Assembly: GCA_947179155.2 (NCBI GenBank)
Contig: OX359285.1
Coordinates: 6,238,231 to 6,302,230, forward strand
Direction: 5' to 3'
Length of the DNA: 64,000 bases
Source of the DNA: Hedera helix
Taxonomy: Eukaryota > Streptophyta > Magnoliopsida > Apiales > Araliaceae
Shown here: positions 62,532 to 64,000 of the stretch, one piece after another
How the letters are laid out: each line of letters begins with the position of its first letter
Numbering within the stretch: position 1 is the first letter of the stretch
Position numbers and translations under genes: made by a program
Notes under the pieces: model-generated
Seen by the model: only the letters and a program-made list of their open reading frames with translations
Database searches by the model: none
What the model was told of the DNA's origin: nothing

Positions 62532-62581
<50 letters not shown>

Positions 62582-63406
62582 TAGGTATTCACAGCAAACG
62601 GTTGTTGCCAATATATTGCTGTTAGAGGTTCTAGCGGTAGTACATAAAAAATAATTTTAACGCTTGCCACTAAAACCTCTAGCGGTAGCCGGTAGGGACT
62701 TTAACAACAGTGTTTCCAGTAACCGTTTGCTGTAGATGCAGTCCCATATATATATATATATATATATGTTCCTTTGCCGTCATAAATTCTATCATATCCC
62801 CCTTGAAAATTTGAGGTGTCATATGAAATGATACATTATATTTTGACTGAGTGATTACTGATTAATTAATTTTGAAATTCTTTCACATGTAGAAATCTGG
62901 AAACTTCCTTGTTTTGAGCATGTTCATATCCCTGATGCCTTATTGAAGTTGTGGAAGGAAAGATATGATGCCTATAGACAAGAGATGGTTGACGCCTTGT
63001 CTTCTAACGATGAATCAAAGAATAGCCTCGCAGATGATGTTATCATTAAATACAAGCAGGTAAGATTGTCACTTAACACAAATATGACTGCATTTTTTGT
63101 AAGGAATCAACAACTCCATCGGCTATTTTTACCAAGCAAAAGAATAATATATTACTTTTTGTGTAGATGATGTATGATGCTGCAGACTTTGAAGGAAGTT
63201 CGAGGAATGCGGAAGACATCTATAAGGATGCCCTGGCGCTGTATCATGTATGTTATGATTATGCAAAGCTCAAACGAGATGTCAGTAAATGCAACTTTGC
63301 ATGGAAAGTTGCAGGTTCAGCGCTCTTCAAGTTTCATGGTTTGAAGGCAGCAGACAAGTCCATGTTTTTATGTTTACCCTCTGTTCTTGGCAAGTTGTTG
63401 ACCTAG
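43670..63406 (+). CDS. RDR: RNA-dependent RNA polymerase, RDR gamma class (RDR3/4/5-like)
   Basis: Copies single-stranded RNA into double-stranded RNA; RDR gamma enzymes belong to the RNA-silencing family, but their role is less clear than that of RDR1/2/6. Exons: 43670-43976, 45036-45411, 45498-45642, 46406-46480, 49392-49584, 50860-51058, 51132-51219, 51350-51493, 54892-54942, 55064-55135, 55852-55958, 57264-57412, 57744-57969, 58223-58448, 59663-59805, 60840-61002, 61202-61340, 62893-63059, 63167-63406. All join in frame at GT-AG sites to 1069 residues. Signatures: LIHTDGTGFISEDLA (about 475-489), PLLMQCRLFHNGCAVKGTLL (about 527-546), TIQIRPSMVKVE, YLIALLNFGGVPKQFFLDLL, and the catalytic loop ANGDFDGDTYW (DFDGD about 773-777), the gamma-class variant of DLDGD. 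Exon 2 adds a Ser/Pro/Thr-rich repeat region. Somewhat longer than the Arabidopsis homologues. Introns are unusually TE-rich. No defect was found. Confidence 0.93.
45877..46223. mobile_element. MITE with 75-bp inverted repeats in RDR intron 3
   Basis: The left arm GATCCATAGTAAATGATTGT and the right arm reversed GATCCATAGCAAATAATTGT pair on through ATAGGCACTATTC and GAAGATCTAA for about 75 bases. The centre holds a second, GC-richer inverted repeat around GCCGCTAGTAACAG. Flanks are TA-rich. Confidence 0.75.
47134..48673 (-). mobile_element. Solo LTR, 1.54 kb, in RDR intron 4
   Basis: Left end TGTTGGGTATTTTC, right end TCTAATTATCA, and an exact 5-bp duplication GTAGG at 47129-47133 and 48674-48678. 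On the minus strand it starts TGATAATTAGACTTTATG and near its 3' end carries the GTTGACTATGTATACTTGCACG motif region. It is related to, and in opposite orientation from, the LTR at 32642-34293. A GC-rich block (48180-48430) contains CGCGCATGGCGCC and ATTGCGCGGATG. Non-coding. Confidence 0.85.
49828..50110 (+). mobile_element. LINE reverse-transcriptase C-terminal remnant in RDR intron 5
   Basis: The reading CLCNSEEMVNLILLYCDVAR followed by DLGSMW resembles the zinc-binding cysteine/histidine motif at the end of plant L1 reverse transcriptases (CxxC...HLLxHC). The open frame is short and lacks the rest of the domain. It is the same class of debris as in the golgin introns. Confidence 0.6.
50491..50523. 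repeat. (AC)n microsatellite
   Basis: About 16 AC units in RDR intron 5. Confidence 0.95.
52401..53362. mobile_element. PIF/Harbinger-like MITE in RDR intron 8
   Basis: 962 bases with ends GGTTGTGTTTGATAAAATTA and, reversed, GGCAGTGTTTGTTTGCATCT, flanked by TTA on both sides (52398-52400 and 53363-53365), the 3-bp duplication of PIF/Harbinger elements. Subterminal copies of TCTGAATG occur in both arms. There is no transposase. The centre has been filled by the A-run and C-rich tract listed next. Confidence 0.75.
52573..53120. repeat. A30 run followed by C/T-skewed tract with GGGG runs on the minus strand
   Basis: A 30-base A run (52573-52602) is followed by GCAGCAGCAGC and about 430 bases made almost only of C and T with some G: repeated CCCCGCCCC, CTCCTCCTCCC and CCGTCCGCCTCC units. 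The end is GGCGGCGGCGGC and GGTGGTGGTGG. The minus strand has many G3-G5 runs at short spacing and could form G-quadruplexes. Glycine-rich ORFs on that strand are artefacts. Confidence 0.92.
53646..54292. repeat. Imperfect 300-bp direct duplication in RDR intron 8
   Basis: Copy 1 (about 53646-53941) and copy 2 (about 53981-54292), offset by 335 bases, share GTGAGTTACAGTCA, ATAATAATATATAGAGG, GTGGTGTGGGGCACACAA and TTGTTCTTAGTATCTATA. Neither copy has coding features. Confidence 0.85.
59022..59086. repeat. (TA)n/(GTAT)n microsatellite
   Basis: About ten TA units followed by nine GTAT units in RDR intron 14. Confidence 0.95.
61471..61533. repeat. (GT)n/(TA)n/(GTAT)n microsatellite
   Basis: Compound repeat in RDR intron 17 directly bordering the inverted-repeat element. 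Confidence 0.9.
61535..62533. mobile_element. 1-kb inverted-repeat (foldback/MITE) element in RDR intron 17
   Basis: The left arm GGAGAATGATCGATAACC and the right arm reversed GGGGAGTGAATTATAG pair through CAACACAT(T/C)TCTCAC(C/T)GTTC and AATGACTAGG/AATGGCTAAAG for about 90 bases. A second inner pair follows: ACTGTTCGCAGTTTAGTTTG on the left and, near 62385-62410, GTCCACAGTTTAGTTTGCC in the same sense. Microsatellites abut both ends. No transposase frame. Confidence 0.7.
62238..62271. repeat. (AG)n microsatellite
   Basis: About 16 AG units inside the 1-kb inverted-repeat element. Confidence 0.95.
62534..62576. repeat. (TA)n microsatellite
   Basis: About 21 TA units between two inverted-repeat elements. 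Confidence 0.95.
62591..62733. mobile_element. Small palindromic MITE in RDR intron 17
   Basis: Ends ACAGCAAACGGTT on both sides in opposite orientation, with inner pair AGAGGTTCTAGCGGTAG (62625) and CCTCTAGCGGTAGCC (62688) in related order. About 143 bases, bordered by TA repeats. Could fold into a near-complete hairpin. Confidence 0.65.
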
Positions 63407-63858
63407 TAGTACAAGTATTAAAAGAAGAGAGTACTGAGAAGAAGGTTCCCAAATGACGTCAATTTAGGAAACTAAATTTTGGATCTCATTTGGACCACCC
63501 TAACATTGTTATTATTAGAACTTAGAAGAATGAGTCGTGTGAACTGTGATGTAAATGTGTATTATATGTGATGTAAATGTGTATTATATGTAATGTAATG
63601 TAATGTGTATTGTTAAAATTGTATTTTTTTCGTTTTAAATTATATGATTATTATTAATTTTGTAGACAGTTTATAATATTTATTTTTATATTAATTAAAA
63701 TTAAATAATTTATTATATTTCAAATTTTAATTTTTTGAAATTGATTTTAAATAGTCAACGGCATCAAATAATATGAAATAGGGGATGGAAATGTATCATA
63801 ATGACTGGTTTTTATTTTCCACAAGTGTAATATATTGGCTTAGAAGGTTTTTTTTTTC

Positions 63859-63862
<4 letters not shown>
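63407..63862 (+). other. RDR 3' flank
   Basis: Likely 3' untranslated region, including a TGTAATGTAATGTAATGTG stretch near 63590 of the kind found in plant far-upstream polyadenylation elements. It is followed by AT-rich DNA resembling a partial copy of the MITE at 5891-6149. No gene. Confidence 0.45.

Positions 63863-63919
<57 letters not shown>
63863..63919. repeat. (TA)n microsatellite
   Basis: About 28 TA units. Confidence 0.95.
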
Positions 63920-63921
<2 letters not shown>

Positions 63922-64000
63922 GATTCACATCCGCCCCCAACTGTACCGGCGTCGAGACCCGCACCCGGGTACCTCCAAACAAGGACTCAGACGACACCAC
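63920..64000. other. Start of an unidentified GC-rich repeat cut by the window edge
   Basis: After the TA repeat the composition changes sharply (TGTGATTCACATCCGCCCCC, then GTACCGGCGTCGAGACCCGC). It starts TGTGAT and may be the end of an LTR, but only 81 bases are visible. Confidence 0.3.

Overview
The window is nuclear DNA of a flowering plant, most likely a eudicot. It is AT-rich, has GT-AG introns, and is dense in plant-type transposons (MITEs, a tRNA-derived SINE, Ty1/copia and Ty3/gypsy-like LTRs, LINE remnants). The species cannot be fixed from the sequence.

Layout. 1-8093: intergenic DNA with several MITEs, a SINE with a perfect 17-bp target duplication, and a broken DUF761-type gene (3942-4517). 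8094-26331: a 21-exon gene for a GC1-type golgin (coiled-coil Golgi protein with a C-terminal membrane anchor). Almost every exon is readable, but one exon carries a frameshift and four splice sites are lost, so I call it a pseudogene. Its first intron holds a complete, very young copia element (9014-14152, identical 164-bp LTRs, intact 1451-residue gag-pol, antisense to the gene). 26332-43669: a repeat-rich stretch with four apparent solo LTRs, each bounded by a 5-bp duplication that is exact, near-exact or ambiguous. One is about 3 kb long and contains an array of about 20 CTCTACGAT/ATCGTAGAG motifs. A small chimeric island (acidic ORF, 22-bp GGTTACC repeats, ammonium-transporter fragment) is split by another of these LTRs. 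43670-63406: an apparently intact 19-exon gene for an RNA-dependent RNA polymerase of the RDR gamma (RDR3/4/5) class with the DFDGD catalytic signature. Its introns hold a solo LTR, a PIF/Harbinger-like MITE with a C/G-skewed core, a 1-kb inverted-repeat element, smaller MITEs and a LINE remnant. 63407-64000: 3' flank, a TA microsatellite and the start of an unidentified GC-rich sequence.

The host gene content is therefore one probably functional gene (RDR gamma, a class tied by family to RNA silencing but poorly characterised), one recently decayed golgin gene, and fragments of two or three others. I found no clustered multi-gene system. The least explained items are the alternating CTCTACGAT array, the chimeric AMT1 island and the pattern of splice-site loss in the golgin gene. 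All exon borders were assigned by eye from reading frame, splice consensus and remembered family similarity.
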